DNA of 64,000 nucleotides from Fodinibacter sp963747405 (lineage in GTDB: Bacteria; Actinomycetota; Actinomycetes; Actinomycetales; Dermatophilaceae): positions 186,001 to 250,000 of the forward strand of contig CAVVFG010000010.1 of the NCBI GenBank assembly GCA_963747405.1, read 5' to 3'. Numbering within the stretch: position 1 is the first letter of the stretch; each line of letters starts with the position of its first letter. Positions 54,252 to 63,131 of the stretch are shown one piece after another. The notes beneath the pieces are model-generated. The model saw nothing but the letters and a program-made list of their open reading frames with translations, was not told where the DNA came from and ran no database searches. The position numbers were made by a program, and so were the translations under genes.

Positions 54252-54623
54252 GTGAGCAACCCCGAGCACCGCTGGCCGAGCAGTGTGTACTCGCACGGGC
54301 AGGAGCCCGACCCGCGGTTCTCGCTCGCCAACGAGCGCACCTTCCTCGCGTGGATCCGCACCGCCCTGGCCCTGGTCGCCGGGGCGGCAGCGGTCGACGC
54401 GCTCCCGCTGCCGCTGCCCGACCCCGTGCAGGGCCTCCTCGCGGGCCTGCTCGCCCTCGCCGGGCTGCTCACGGCCGGCGCAGCATGGCGGGGTTGGGCG
54501 CGCACCGAGCGGGCGATGCGCGAGGGGTCCTCGTTGCCGAGCAACCCCGCGATGGCCGTCGTGCTGGTCACCGTCGCGGTCGCGGCGGTCGTGCTGGGCG
54601 TCGCCAGCGTCACCGGTGGCTGA
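54252..54623 (+). CDS. DUF202 (YidH-like) membrane protein
   Basis: 123 residues from GTG 54252. DUF202 signature DPRFSLANERTFLAWIRTALALVAGAAAV, followed by two more helices. Small inner-membrane protein of unknown function. Stop overlaps the next DUF202 gene, giving a tandem pair. Confidence 0.87.
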   Translation: MSNPEHRWPSSVYSHGQEPDPRFSLANERTFLAWIRTALALVAGAAAVDALPLPLPDPVQGLLAGLLALAGLLTAGAAWRGWARTERAMREGSSLPSNPAMAVVLVTVAVAAVVLGVASVTGG

Positions 54624-54975
54624 CCGCCCGGATGCCGGGTCCTCGACCCGCGCGTCCGACCCCGCCGCGCCCCAGGAGCGCACCGCCCTGGCCTGGCGGC
54701 GCACCGGCCTGGCCCTGCTCGTCGGGGCACTGACGATCGGCCGGCTCACCCTCGACTCGCTGGGGCCGGTGGTGGTGCTGCCCACCGTGGTCGCCGCGAC
54801 CCTGGCCGGGTGGGTGCTCGTGGAGGCGCTGCGGGCCCGTCGGCTGGCTCGCCCCCACCCGGACCAGCCGCACTTCTCGGTGCTGGCCGACGGGCGCCTG
54901 CCGGGTGTCGTCGCCGGCCTTGTCGCCGGGCTGGCCCTCGGCGAGCTGCTCGCCGCGGTGGTGGCCCTGCTCTAG
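54616..54975 (+). CDS. DUF202 membrane protein, second copy
   Basis: 119 residues from GTG 54616, eight bases inside the end of the previous gene. QERTALAWRRTGLALLVGALTIGRL is the DUF202 core, with helices at about 30-50, 52-75 and 100-118. Divergent sequence from the first copy; the two may form a heteromer. Link to the CO-dehydrogenase-like cluster is only by position. Confidence 0.85.
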   Translation: MADRPDAGSSTRASDPAAPQERTALAWRRTGLALLVGALTIGRLTLDSLGPVVVLPTVVAATLAGWVLVEALRARRLARPHPDQPHFSVLADGRLPGVVAGLVAGLALGELLAAVVALL

Positions 54976-55043
54976 CCCCTGGGCCGGGCGGGGCACCCAC
55001 CGCATGATGGCGGTGCCCTCGAGCCCGGTGGCACCATCGTGGG

Positions 55044-55976
55044 ATGGTGGCGGGCGGCGGGAGCCGGATCCGGTGGGAGCAGCTGCCCGACCGGGTGCGC
55101 CATGGTGTCGAGGAGATCCTCGGGTCGCCGGTGGTCGAGGCCCACTCGCAGCCCGGCGGCTACTCCCCGGGCACGGCCGACCGGGTGAGGACGGCCGCCG
55201 GGGGCACCGCCTTCGTCAAGGCGGTCAGCCCGGCCCAGAACCCGGACACGCCCGGCATCCACCGCACCGAGGCGGCGGTCTGCCGACAGCTCCCCGACGA
55301 CGTCCCCACCGCGCGCTTCCTCGGTCTCCACGACGACGGGGACTGGGTGGCGCTGGTGCTCGAGGACGTCGAGGGGCGGCACCCCGCGACGCCGTGGGTG
55401 CCCGACGAGCTCGAGGCGACACTCGGCGCCCTGGCCACCCTCGCCCGCCGGCTCACCCCCTCCCCGGTCCACGGCGTGCCGACGGCCACGGAGGCCGTAG
55501 CCCCCCTGTTCGCCGGGTGGGAGCGGCTGGCCGAGGACCCGCCGGCCGACCTCGGCCCCTGGGAGACCGCCCACCTCGACGAGCTCATCGGGCTCAGCCG
55601 GGCCGGGGTCGAGGCCCTGGCCGGCAGCACCCTGGCCCACCTCGACGTGCGTGCCGACAACCTCCTCATCCGCCCCCACGGCGAGGTGGTCGTCGTCGAC
55701 TGGCCGCAGGCGTGCGTCGGCCCGCCCTGGCTCGACACCCTCGTCCTGCTGGCCAACGTCAACCTGCACGGTGGCCACGACGTCGACGGGCTCGCGGCGC
55801 GCTGGGCCGCGCAGGCGTCCCCGGCGGAGATCGACGCCTTCCTGGCCGGGCTGTCCGGGTTCTTCCTCGACCAGGCACGCCGGCCGAGCCCGGTGGGCCT
55901 GCCCACCGTTCGGCACTTCCAGCGCGTGCAGGGCGTGGCGACCCTCGACTGGCTGCGCCGCCGGCTGGGCATCTGA
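55044..55976 (+). CDS. Aminoglycoside-phosphotransferase-family kinase-like protein
   Basis: 310 residues. APH-fold features: ATP lysine region TAFVKAVSP (about 55), catalytic loop LAHLDVRADNLLIRPHGEVVVVDWPQACVGPPWLD (HxDxxxxN and DW in place of DFG). The family includes many small-molecule kinases and is not by itself evidence for drug resistance. ATG 55044. Lies between the DUF202 pair and coxD. Confidence 0.88.
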   Translation: MVAGGGSRIRWEQLPDRVRHGVEEILGSPVVEAHSQPGGYSPGTADRVRTAAGGTAFVKAVSPAQNPDTPGIHRTEAAVCRQLPDDVPTARFLGLHDDGDWVALVLEDVEGRHPATPWVPDELEATLGALATLARRLTPSPVHGVPTATEAVAPLFAGWERLAEDPPADLGPWETAHLDELIGLSRAGVEALAGSTLAHLDVRADNLLIRPHGEVVVVDWPQACVGPPWLDTLVLLANVNLHGGHDVDGLAARWAAQASPAEIDAFLAGLSGFFLDQARRPSPVGLPTVRHFQRVQGVATLDWLRRRLGI

Positions 55977-56023
55977 CGGGCTCTTCCCTTCCAGATCGGC
56001 ACGTCGTCGGGGATGCTGGCGCC

Positions 56024-56914
56024 ATGGACCCGCGGACGACGTTCGGCACGGCGCACCACCTGACCGACGCGCTCGGCGAGACCGGCTACCTCGCCGACGA
56101 CGCCCTCGCCACGATCACCTGGCTCGCGCTGCGCCTGGGCCGGCCGCTGCTGATGGAGGGGGAGCCGGGCACCGGCAAGACCGCCCTGGCCGAGGCGCTG
56201 GCCGAAGCCATGGAGCTGCCGCTGATCCGCCTGCAGTGCTACGAGGGCATCGACGCCACCCAGGCCCTCTACGACTGGGACTTCCCCCGGCAGATCCTGC
56301 ACGTGCGGGCGCTCGAGGCCGTCGAGGGCGCCGCCCGCGACGTGCGCGAGGTCGAGCAGGGCCTGTTCGACGAGCGCTTCCTCATCGCCCGTCCGGTGCT
56401 GCGCGCCCTGCGCGACGCCCCTGCCGTGCTGCTGGTCGACGAGGTCGACCGCGCCGACGACGAGTTCGAGGCCTTCCTGCTCGAGGTGCTCTCGACCTGG
56501 CAGGTCACCATCCCCGAGCTCGGCACCGTCACCGCCGCCGTGCCGCCGGTGGTCGTGCTCACCTCCAACCGCACCCGCGAGCTGCACGACGCGCTCAAGC
56601 GCCGCTGCCTCTACCACTGGCTCGAGCACCCCGGCATCCAGCGCGAGCTCGCGATCGTCGCCAGGCGCGCGCCCGAGGTGTCGGCCGCGCTCGCCGAGCA
56701 GGTGGTGCGGGCGGTGCACGGCATCCGCGACGACCGCGAGATGCTCAAGCCGCCGGGTGTCGCCGAGACCCTCGACTGGGCCCGCGCCCTGCACGAGCTG
56801 GGCACCCGCGAGCTCGACACCGAGACCGCGGCAGCCACGCTCGGGGTGGCGGTGAAGTACCGCGAGGACGCCGAGCGGGTCAAGAAGGCGCTCGACGTGA
56901 TGCTCACCCGATGA
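56024..56914 (+). CDS. coxD: CoxD-like MoxR-family AAA+ ATPase
   Basis: 296 residues. Walker A GEPGTGKT (46-53), AVLLVDEVDRADDEFEAFLLEVLSTWQVTIPELG and LTSNRTRELHDALKRRCLYHW. The last element, with the RCLYHW ending, is typical of CoxD, which helps insert the sulfur/copper or sulfur ligand of molybdenum hydroxylases in CO dehydrogenase systems. Overlaps coxE by four bases. Confidence 0.92.
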   Translation: MDPRTTFGTAHHLTDALGETGYLADDALATITWLALRLGRPLLMEGEPGTGKTALAEALAEAMELPLIRLQCYEGIDATQALYDWDFPRQILHVRALEAVEGAARDVREVEQGLFDERFLIARPVLRALRDAPAVLLVDEVDRADDEFEAFLLEVLSTWQVTIPELGTVTAAVPPVVVLTSNRTRELHDALKRRCLYHWLEHPGIQRELAIVARRAPEVSAALAEQVVRAVHGIRDDREMLKPPGVAETLDWARALHELGTRELDTETAAATLGVAVKYREDAERVKKALDVMLTR

Positions 56915-58023
56915 CGACCACCGCCGCGACCAGGCCGCCCGAGGAGCTGCTGCTCGGCTTCGCCCGGGCCCTGCGCGCTGCCGGTGTCGCCGTCACGGCC
57001 GACCGCGAGCGCACCTACCTGGAGGCGGTCGCGGCCGTCGGCCTCGACGACCAGCCGGCGGTCTACCACGCGGGCCGCGCCACGCTGTGCGCGTCACCTG
57101 CCGACCTCGAGCGCCATGACCTCGTCTACGCCGCGTGGTTCAGCGGACAGCGGGCCGGCCTGAAGGGCCGTCCACCCCTGGCCCCCGTGGTGCCCCAGGC
57201 CGGGCTCGGCGTCGGCGAGGGCTCGACGGGCCACGGCGACGATCCGGATGTCGTTCGCGCCCAGGCAAGCTCGACCGAGGTGCTTCGGCACCGGGACGTC
57301 GCCACCCTCACCCGCAGCGAGCGCGAGTCGCTGGCGGCCCTGTTCGGGGCGCTCCGGCCGCGGGCGCCGCGCCGGCGTGCACACCGCTACACGGCATCCC
57401 CGCGTGGGGTCGTCGACGCTCGAGCCACCCTGCGCTCGACGCTGCGCCGGCTGGGCGAGCCGGGTGAGGTCCGCTGGCGCCGACGCGGCACCCGGGCGCG
57501 CAAGGTGGTGCTCCTCGTCGACGTCTCGGGCTCGATGAGCGGCTACGCCGACGCGCTCCTCCGGCTCGCGCACGCCTACTGCGTCGCCGGCGTGCCGGTG
57601 GAGGTCTTCACGCTCGGCACCCGGCTCACCCACGTCACCCGGCCGTTGCACCAGCGCGACCCCGACCGGGCCATCGTGGCCGCCGGCGACGCCATCCCCG
57701 ACTGGTCCGGCGGCACCCGGCTGGCCGAGGGCATCAAGGTCTTCCTCGACCGCTGGGGGCGGCGCGGGATGGCGCGCGGTGCGGTCGTCGCGGTGTTCAG
57801 CGACGGATGGGAGCGCGACCAACCCGAGGCGCTGGGGGAGCAGGTGCGCCGGCTGCGCGCGGTCGCGCACCGGGTGGTGTGGGTCAACCCGCACCGGGGG
57901 CGTGCGGGGTACGAGCCGGTGCAGGGGGGCATCATGGCGGTGCTGCCCCACGTCGACCACTTCGTCGCGGGGCACTCCCTGGCGGCGTTCGAGGAGCTGA
58001 CGGAGGTGGTCGCCCGTGCGTGA
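56911..58023 (+). CDS. coxE: CoxE-like VWA-domain protein
   Basis: 370 residues, cytoplasmic. N-terminal helical DUF part, then a VWA domain with MIDAS VVLLVDVSGSMSGYADALL (Asp near 203), GGTRLAEGIKVFLDRWG and AVFSDGWERDQPE. Works with CoxD as an AAA+/VWA maturation pair. Its stop overlaps the GTG of the XdhC-like gene by eight bases. Confidence 0.92.
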   Translation: MTTTAATRPPEELLLGFARALRAAGVAVTADRERTYLEAVAAVGLDDQPAVYHAGRATLCASPADLERHDLVYAAWFSGQRAGLKGRPPLAPVVPQAGLGVGEGSTGHGDDPDVVRAQASSTEVLRHRDVATLTRSERESLAALFGALRPRAPRRRAHRYTASPRGVVDARATLRSTLRRLGEPGEVRWRRRGTRARKVVLLVDVSGSMSGYADALLRLAHAYCVAGVPVEVFTLGTRLTHVTRPLHQRDPDRAIVAAGDAIPDWSGGTRLAEGIKVFLDRWGRRGMARGAVVAVFSDGWERDQPEALGEQVRRLRAVAHRVVWVNPHRGRAGYEPVQGGIMAVLPHVDHFVAGHSLAAFEELTEVVARA

Positions 58024-59164
58024 CGTGCTGCCCGAGCTGATGCAGTGGTGGCGGGCCGGTGAGGCGGTCGGCGTCGGTACCGTGGTCGCCACCTTCCGCT
58101 CGGCACCGCGACCGGCCGGTGCCTCGATGCTGGTCGGGCCGGGCGGCGAGGCCGTCGGGTCGGTCTCCGGCGGCTGCGTCGAGGGCGCGGTCTACGAGCT
58201 GGGGCAGGAGGTCGTGGCCTCGGGCGAGCCGGTGCTGCAGCGCTACGGCGTCTCCGACGACGACGCGTTCGCGGTGGGGCTCACCTGCGGCGGCATCCTC
58301 GACGTCTTCGTCGAGACCGTGTCGCAGCGGACGTTCCCCGAGCTGGGGGCCGTGGCCGACGACATCGAGGCCGGGCGTCCGGTGGCCGTCGCGACCGTCA
58401 TCGACCACCCCGACCCGGCGTGGGTGGGTCGCCGGCTGGTCGTGCGCCCCGAGGACACCGCCGAGGCGATGCCGGCCGGCTCGCTGGGCAGCCAACGCGC
58501 CGACGCGGCCGTCACCGACGACGCCCGCGGCCTGCTCGCCGCCGGGCGCACCGAGACCCTCACCTACGGCGCCGACGGCGAGCGCCGCGGTGAGGGCATG
58601 CGCGTCTTCGTCGCCGCCTACGCCCCGCGCCCGCGGATGCTCGTGTTCGGCGCGATCGACTTCGCCGCGGCGGTCGCCCACGTCGGTAGCTTCCTCGGGT
58701 ACCGGGTGACCGTGTGCGACGCGCGGCCGGTCTTCGCCACCGCCTCGCGCTTCCCGGCCGCCGACGAGGTGGTCGTGGAGTGGCCGCACCGCTACCTGGC
58801 GGCGGAGGTCGAGGCGGGCCGGGTCGACGAGCGCGCGGTGGTCTGCGTGCTCACCCACGACCCCAAGTTCGACGTGCCCCTGCTCGAGGTGGCGCTGCGG
58901 ATGCCGACCGTCGCCTACGTGGGCGCGATGGGCTCGCGGCGCACCCACGACGACCGGCTCGAGCGGTTGCGCGAGGCCGGCCTCGCCGACGCCGAGCTGT
59001 CGCGGCTGTCCTCGCCGATCGGCCTCGACCTGGGCGCGCGCACCCCGGAGGAGACGGCGGTGTCGATCGCGGCCGAGATCGTGGCGCTGCAGTGGGGCGG
59101 GGGCGGACAGCGCCTCCAGGAGACCGACGGCGCCATCCACCATCACACCGCCGCACTTTCCTGA
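58016..59164 (+). CDS. XdhC/CoxF-family molybdenum hydroxylase maturation protein
   Basis: 382 residues. XdhC N-domain: VATFRSAPRPAGASMLVGPGGEAVGSVSGGCVEGAV, then CGGILDVFVE. C-terminal Rossmann domain: LVFGAIDFAAAVAHVGSFLGYRVTVCDARPVFA and VGAMGSRRTHDDRLERLREAGL. XdhC proteins bind and protect sulfurated molybdenum cofactor and hand it to the apoenzyme. Fits directly before coxS. Confidence 0.93.
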   Translation: MRDVLPELMQWWRAGEAVGVGTVVATFRSAPRPAGASMLVGPGGEAVGSVSGGCVEGAVYELGQEVVASGEPVLQRYGVSDDDAFAVGLTCGGILDVFVETVSQRTFPELGAVADDIEAGRPVAVATVIDHPDPAWVGRRLVVRPEDTAEAMPAGSLGSQRADAAVTDDARGLLAAGRTETLTYGADGERRGEGMRVFVAAYAPRPRMLVFGAIDFAAAVAHVGSFLGYRVTVCDARPVFATASRFPAADEVVVEWPHRYLAAEVEAGRVDERAVVCVLTHDPKFDVPLLEVALRMPTVAYVGAMGSRRTHDDRLERLREAGLADAELSRLSSPIGLDLGARTPEETAVSIAAEIVALQWGGGGQRLQETDGAIHHHTAALS

Positions 59165-59280
59165 CGGGAAAGGTCCGGCGCCCGTCGCTACCTGTGGAAT
59201 CTCGGACGGCCTCTTGTGGCGGGGGTCACTTCGGGTGAGGATCTCGTTCACGTCACGGTCCACCACCGAAGGAGTCAACG

Positions 59281-59802
59281 ATGACTCGGGTCAACGTCAC
59301 GGTCGACGGAGTGCTCTGCTCCGACGACGTCGAGCCCCGCACCCTGCTCGTCCACTACCTGCGCGACACGGTGGGGAAGGTGGGAACGGTCGTCGGCTGC
59401 GACACGAGCAACTGCGGCGCCTGCACCGTCCACCTCGACGGTCGCAGCGTGAAGTCGTGCAACGTCCTCGCGGTCCAGGCCGACGGGCACGAGGTCACCA
59501 CGATCGAGGGCATCGCCGCGAACGGTGAGCTGCACCCGATGCAGCAGGCGTTCCACGACAACCACGCCCTGCAGTGCGGCTACTGCACGCCGGGCATGAT
59601 CATGCAGTCGCTCGACGTGCTCAAGGAGAACCCGAACCCCTCCGAGGAGGAGATCCGGCTCGGCCTCGAGGGCAACCTGTGCCGGTGCACCGGCTACCAC
59701 AACATCGTCAAGGCGGTGGCGGCCTGCGCGAGCACGATGGCCGAGGCGGGCGGAGCCGCCAAGGACGCGCCGGTCGCCTCCACTGCCGGGAGCGTGGCCT
59801 GA
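59281..59802 (+). CDS. coxS: CoxS-like small subunit, [2Fe-2S] ferredoxin
   Basis: 173 residues from ATG 59281 with a strong GAAGGAG. Plant-type 2Fe-2S motif CDTSNCGACTVHLDG and the second cluster motifs QCGYCTPGMIM and CRCTGYHNI. It passes electrons from the molybdenum site to the FAD subunit. Slightly longer than usual, with an Ala/Gly tail. The stop shares a base with the coxL start (TGATG). Confidence 0.96.
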   Translation: MTRVNVTVDGVLCSDDVEPRTLLVHYLRDTVGKVGTVVGCDTSNCGACTVHLDGRSVKSCNVLAVQADGHEVTTIEGIAANGELHPMQQAFHDNHALQCGYCTPGMIMQSLDVLKENPNPSEEEIRLGLEGNLCRCTGYHNIVKAVAACASTMAEAGGAAKDAPVASTAGSVA

Positions 59803-62279
59803 TGACCGCCGTCGACGACCAGCCGACCACCGAGATCGGCACCGCGCGCAGGCGCAAGGAGGACCGGCGGCTCATCACCGGCCGCACCCGCTGGACCGAC
59901 AACCTCGTGCTGCCCGGGATGCTGCACCTCGCGATGGTGCGCAGCCCGTTCGCCCACGCGCGGATCAGCGCCATCGACACCAGCGAAGCCGCCTCGGCAC
60001 CAGGGGTCGTGGGGGTCTACACGGGCGCGGACCTCGCGGACAACCAGGGCGTCAACATCAACGCCTGGCCGGTCACCGCCGACCAGGTCGCGCCCACGCA
60101 CCTGCCGGTCGTCGTCGACCATGTGGCGTGCGCCGGCGAGATCGTCGCCGTGGTCGTGGCCCGCAGCCAGCGGGCGGCGCGCGACGCTGCCGAGAAGGTC
60201 GACGTCGACTACGACGAGCTGCCGGCCGTGCTCGACGCGCGGGAGGCCCTGACCGACGCGGTGCTCGCGCACCCCGACCTCGGCACCAACAAGTCGTCCT
60301 TCTGGAAGCTCGACTCGAAGGAGGCGGGCACCGGGGGCGACGTCGACGAGGTCATCGCCACGGCGCGCGAGAACGGCATCGTCATCGAGCGCGAGTACCG
60401 CCAGCAGCGACTCATCCCGGGTTTCATCGAACCCCGATCCACGGTCGTGGACCCCACGGGCGAGCAGCTCACTGTGTGGAGTGCGACGCAGATCCCACAC
60501 ATCCTGCGGTTCGCGATCGCGGCCACCACGGGGCTGCCGGAGTCCAAGGTCCGGGTCATCGCTCCCGACGTGGGCGGCGCGTTCGGTGGCAAGCTCCAGA
60601 CCACGCCCGAGGAGTTCGCGACGATCGCCGTCGCGCGCCGTCTCGGCAAGCCGTGCAAGTTCACCGAGACCCGCTCCGAGACGATGGTCTCGGGCCACCA
60701 CGGCCGCGACCAGTGGCAGAAGCTCACCCTCGCGGCCGAGAAGGACGGCACGGTGACGGGCCTGAAGGTCGAGCTCGTCGCCGACCTCGGCGCGTACGTC
60801 GCGATCATGGGCGGCGGCGTCCCGGTGCTCGGTGCCTGGATGTTCAACTCGATCTACAAGTTCGCGGCGTACCAGTTCAGCTCCCAGGCGGTGCTCACGA
60901 ACAAGACCTGGGTCGACGCCTACCGGGGTGCCGGCCGGCCCGAAGCGACCTTCGCCATCGAGCGGCTGATGGACGAGCTCGCCGCCGAGGTGGGGGTCGA
61001 CCCCCTGGCGATCCGCGAGAAGAACTGGATCACGCACGACGAGTTCCCCTTCACCACCGTGGCCGGGATGACCTACGACACCGGTGACTACGCGGCGGCC
61101 ACGGACAAGGCCAAGGGGCTCTTCGGCTACGACGAGCTCCGCGCCGAGCAACAGCGCCGGCGCGACAGCAAGGACCCCGTCCAGCTCGGCATCGGCGTCT
61201 CGACGTTCACCGAGATGTGCGGGCTCGCCCCGTCCCGGATCCTCGGCGCACTGAACTACGGCGCCGGCGGCTGGGAGCACGCGAGCATCCGGATGCTCGC
61301 GACGGGCACGGTCGAGGTCATCACCGGCACCTCACCCCACGGGCAGGGCCACGAGACGGCCTGGAGCCAGATCGTGGCGGAGCGGCTCGGTGTGCCGTTC
61401 GAGAGTGTCGAGGTGCTGCACGGCGACACCCAGATCGCGCCGAAGGGGCTGGACACCTACGGCTCCCGGTCGCTGGCGGTCGGTGGCGAGGCGCTGGTCC
61501 TCGCGGCGGACAAGGTCATCGAGAAGGCCAAGGTCTTCGCTGCGCACCTGCTCGAGGCGAGCGCCGACGACCTCGAGTTCTCCGGCGGCCGGTTCACCGT
61601 CAAGGGCACCGACAAGGCCATCGGGATCACCGACATCGCCCTGGCGACGTTCGCGGGGCACAACCTGCCCGACGGCGCCGAGCCGAGCATCGACGCCGAT
61701 GCCACCTACGACCCGATCGACTTCTCCTTCCCGCACGGCACCCACCTGTGCGCCATGGAGGTCGACACCGAGACCGGCGCCACCACGATGCGCAAGTACG
61801 TCTGCGTCGACGACATCGGCACGATCATCAACCCCCTCATCGTCGAGGGCCAGGTGCACGGTGGCCTGGTGCAGGGCATCGCCCAGGCGCTGTGGGAAGG
61901 AGCCGAGTACGACGACCAGGGCACCCTGGTCACCGGGTCCTTCGTCGACTACACCCTCCCGACCGCGGCCGACACGATCAGCTTCGTCACCGACCACACC
62001 AGTTCCCCGTCGACGACGAACACGCTCGGCACCAAGGGCATCGGTGAGGCCGGCACCATCGCCTCCACGCCGGCCGTGGTCAACGCGATCGTCGACGCAC
62101 TGCGGCCGATGGGGGTCCACGACGTCCAGATGCCGTGCACGCCCGAGCGGGTGTGGAAGGCGATCCAGTCGGCGGGCGGTCACTCGGGTGAGGTCACCGG
62201 GGAGGCGCAGCCGCACTTCGCCGACGACGCCCCCAACCAGGACCCCTCAGCCGGTTCGACGGACGGAGCAGACCAGTGA
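59802..62279 (+). CDS. CoxL-like molybdopterin large subunit, form II
   Basis: 825 residues. Molybdenum hydroxylase large chain with RRKEDRRLITGRTRWTDNL at the start, DVGGAFGGKLQTTPEEF, HGQGHETAWSQI and the catalytic Glu749 in KGIGEAGTIAS. The active-site loop is AYRGAGR (373-379), which defines form II; true CO dehydrogenases (form I) have AYRCSFR with the copper-binding cysteine. So CO oxidation is doubtful and another aldehyde or heterocycle is possible. Gene order S-L-M is also the form II order. Confidence 0.95.
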   Translation: MTAVDDQPTTEIGTARRRKEDRRLITGRTRWTDNLVLPGMLHLAMVRSPFAHARISAIDTSEAASAPGVVGVYTGADLADNQGVNINAWPVTADQVAPTHLPVVVDHVACAGEIVAVVVARSQRAARDAAEKVDVDYDELPAVLDAREALTDAVLAHPDLGTNKSSFWKLDSKEAGTGGDVDEVIATARENGIVIEREYRQQRLIPGFIEPRSTVVDPTGEQLTVWSATQIPHILRFAIAATTGLPESKVRVIAPDVGGAFGGKLQTTPEEFATIAVARRLGKPCKFTETRSETMVSGHHGRDQWQKLTLAAEKDGTVTGLKVELVADLGAYVAIMGGGVPVLGAWMFNSIYKFAAYQFSSQAVLTNKTWVDAYRGAGRPEATFAIERLMDELAAEVGVDPLAIREKNWITHDEFPFTTVAGMTYDTGDYAAATDKAKGLFGYDELRAEQQRRRDSKDPVQLGIGVSTFTEMCGLAPSRILGALNYGAGGWEHASIRMLATGTVEVITGTSPHGQGHETAWSQIVAERLGVPFESVEVLHGDTQIAPKGLDTYGSRSLAVGGEALVLAADKVIEKAKVFAAHLLEASADDLEFSGGRFTVKGTDKAIGITDIALATFAGHNLPDGAEPSIDADATYDPIDFSFPHGTHLCAMEVDTETGATTMRKYVCVDDIGTIINPLIVEGQVHGGLVQGIAQALWEGAEYDDQGTLVTGSFVDYTLPTAADTISFVTDHTSSPSTTNTLGTKGIGEAGTIASTPAVVNAIVDALRPMGVHDVQMPCTPERVWKAIQSAGGHSGEVTGEAQPHFADDAPNQDPSAGSTDGADQ

Positions 62280-63124
62280 TCCCCGCGGCATTCGACTACA
62301 AGGCACCGACCACCGTCGACGAGGCCCTCGCGGCGCTCGCGGCGGGTGGTGACGAGGCCAAGGTGATGGGCGGCGGCCAGTCCCTGCTGCCCATCCTGCG
62401 GATGCGCCTCAACGCACCCGAGACGCTCGTCGACCTCGGTCGCATCGAGGCGCTGCGCGGCATCCGCGACGCCGGCGACCACCTCGCGATCGGGGCGATG
62501 ACGCCCTACAGCGACCTGCTGGCCAGCGACCTCGTGCACGAGCACGCGGCGCTGCTCGCGAAGGCGGTCGCCGAGGTGGCCGACCCGCAGATCCGGCACC
62601 GCGGCACCATCGGCGGCGCCCTCGTGCACGCCGACCCCGCCGGGGACGTCGGGGCCCCGGTGCTGGCGCTCGATGCCGAGCTGGTCATCGCGGGCGCGGG
62701 CGGCGAGCGCACCGTGCCGGCATCCGAGTTCTTCCACGACCTGTTCGAGACCTCGGTCGCCGAGGGTGAGCTGCTCACCGAGGTGCGCATCCCCAAGCAC
62801 ACCGGCTGGACGTCGCACTACGAGAAGTTCGTGCGGGTGTCGCACCAGTGGTCGATCATCGGGGTCGCCGTGGCGCTCAAGGCCGACGGCGGCACCATCA
62901 GCGAGGCGCGCATCGGGCTGACCAACATGGGCAACACCCCGCTGCGTGCGCGTGGCGTTGAGCAGGCCCTGGTCGGCCGGTCGGCCGACGACCTCGGCGA
63001 CGCGTGTGACTCGGTCGCCGACGGCACCAGCCCGCCGAGCGACCTCAACGGTGACTCCGACTACCGTCGTCACCTCGCGCGGGTGCTCACCCGGCGCGCC
63101 GTCCTGACTGCGCTGCGAGGCTGA
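62276..63124 (+). CDS. coxM: CoxM-like FAD-binding medium subunit
   Basis: 282 residues from GTG 62276, overlapping coxL by four bases. FAD motifs KVMGGGQSLLPILRMRL and RHRGTIGGALVHADPAGD, then the CODH flavoprotein C-terminal domain. Takes electrons from CoxS and passes them to a quinone or other acceptor. Confidence 0.95.
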   Translation: MIPAAFDYKAPTTVDEALAALAAGGDEAKVMGGGQSLLPILRMRLNAPETLVDLGRIEALRGIRDAGDHLAIGAMTPYSDLLASDLVHEHAALLAKAVAEVADPQIRHRGTIGGALVHADPAGDVGAPVLALDAELVIAGAGGERTVPASEFFHDLFETSVAEGELLTEVRIPKHTGWTSHYEKFVRVSHQWSIIGVAVALKADGGTISEARIGLTNMGNTPLRARGVEQALVGRSADDLGDACDSVADGTSPPSDLNGDSDYRRHLARVLTRRAVLTALRG

Positions 63125-63131
63125 CTCCCGC

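Noticed and set aside
55044..55976. Antibiotic-resistance phosphotransferase
   Set aside because: The APH fold is shared by many metabolic kinases and no resistance-type signature or context is present.
59802..62279. True carbon monoxide dehydrogenase
   Set aside because: Loop reads AYRGAGR, not AYRCSFR, so the copper-binding cysteine is missing.
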